Shown piece by piece: positions 49,043-49,258 of a stretch of DNA of 49,258 nt (position 1 is the first letter of the stretch; each line of letters begins with the position of its first letter). A program made the translations under genes and the position numbers. The notes below the pieces were generated by a model. The model saw only the letters and a list, made by a program, of their open reading frames with translations, was not told where the DNA came from and made no database searches. This stretch comes from Actinoallomurus sp. (GTDB lineage: Bacteria; Actinomycetota; Actinomycetes; Streptosporangiales; Streptosporangiaceae): NCBI GenBank assembly GCA_025964685.1, contig JAOPYG010000264.1, positions 1 through 49,258 on the forward strand, in the 5' to 3' direction.

Positions 49043-49258
49043 CGGTTGTGAATTCCGCGTCGATGACGTCTTCGTCGGTGCCGCCGCCGGTGGGTGGGGG
49101 TTGCTGGGTGCCGCCCGGGCCGGCTGGTCCGGCTGGTCCGGCTGGTCCGGTTGTTCCGGTGGTGGCGAGGGCTTGGTAGATCTGTTGGAGTTCGGCGGTC
49201 AGTGAACGGATCCGGTCGATGGGTGCTTCTTCCTTGATCGCCTGGTGGGCGTCGTTGA
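49039..49258 (-). CDS. dnaK: DnaK chaperone, C-terminal end (start outside window)
   Basis: Only the last 72 residues are present. They run AIKEEAPIDRIRSLTAELQQIYQAL, the DnaK C-terminal helical lid, then a disordered tail with GPA repeats and the final DEDVIDAEF motif that is typical of DnaK ends. Codons in the tail, such as GGA, CCA and CAA, differ from the C/G-ending codons of most neighbours. The tail repeat is listed separately. Confidence 0.92.
   Translation of the reverse strand, partial: QRRPPGDQGRSTHRPDPFTDRRTPTDLPSPRHHRNNRTSRTSRTSRPGRHPATPTHRRRHRRRRHRRGIHNR
49122..49157. repeat. Nine-base tandem repeat in the dnaK tail
   Basis: GGCTGGTCC is repeated three times (49122-49148), followed by a degenerate fourth copy, GGTTGTTCC (49149-49157). 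In the dnaK frame this encodes Gly-Pro-Ala units (GTTGPAGPAGPAGPGG). Such a run can expand or contract by slippage. Confidence 0.85.

Overview
This is a GC-rich, densely coding stretch of an actinomycete chromosome. The main pointers are a conservon (cvnA-E), DUF397/DUF5753 remnants of the Scr1-type regulator family, a DUF6461 protein, many GTG starts and four-base ATGA/GTGA gene overlaps. The family content fits a filamentous soil actinomycete (Streptosporangiales, Thermomonosporaceae or Streptomycetales); the exact genus is inference and cannot be fixed from the sequence alone. No tRNA, rRNA, CRISPR array, insertion sequence or phage gene was recognised.

Layout. 1-1553 (minus): 5' part of a secreted family 3 glycoside hydrolase with a LacI-type palindrome upstream. 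2056-3312: GAF/HisKA_3 sensor kinase. 3317-6770: an acyltransferase-3 membrane protein, a tiny secreted protein and two separate SGNH esterases, which looks like an OafA-type O-acylation system split into parts. 6838-10547: a sulfonate/taurine uptake and oxygenation operon (ssuA-ssuB-ssuC-tauD-like) preceded by a leaderless 25-codon ORF of the actinobacterial RRHVDL...CR leader-peptide type. 10632-12370: a divergent zinc alcohol dehydrogenase/TetR pair with matched operators in both promoters. 12382-14104: BrkB-type membrane protein plus DUF4235/DUF3618 envelope-stress-type genes. 14303-20074: an aromatic meta-cleavage module (LigB and LigA extradiol dioxygenase subunits and an amidohydrolase on minus; IclR regulator, class III CoA-transferase and citryl-CoA-lyase-like protein on plus) in which both intergenic regions carry a CGGAC-N4-GTCCG site. 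20138-22306: TetR, cytochrome P450 and three-cysteine ferredoxin. 22393-25862: glycosyltransferases and a third SGNH hydrolase. 26058-27475: an MFS exporter behind a WhiB7-type promoter, an 18-codon leader ORF and three mutually exclusive pairing segments that would hide or expose its ribosome binding site. 27475-30018: DUF6461 protein, SRPBCC/MarR divergent pair and the Scr1-family remnants. 30068-33593: LysR, two aldo-keto reductases and a universal stress protein. 33863-37422: a membrane protein of unknown function, then an acyl-CoA ligase/crotonase pair. 37439-41504: a complete conservon. 41663-48453: SpoIIE-type phosphatase, SDR, PucR and a large LuxR regulator. 48461-49258: grpE and the 3' end of dnaK.

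The most notable points are regulatory: two translated leader ORFs that probably control downstream genes by ribosome behaviour, and several promoter/operator pairs that link divergent genes. The most notable metabolic hypothesis is that the CoA-transferase and citryl-CoA-lyase-like protein finish aromatic meta-cleavage through a CoA-activated intermediate instead of the usual free-acid aldolase. The conservon P450 lacks the ExxR arginine, as known for CYP157-type members.
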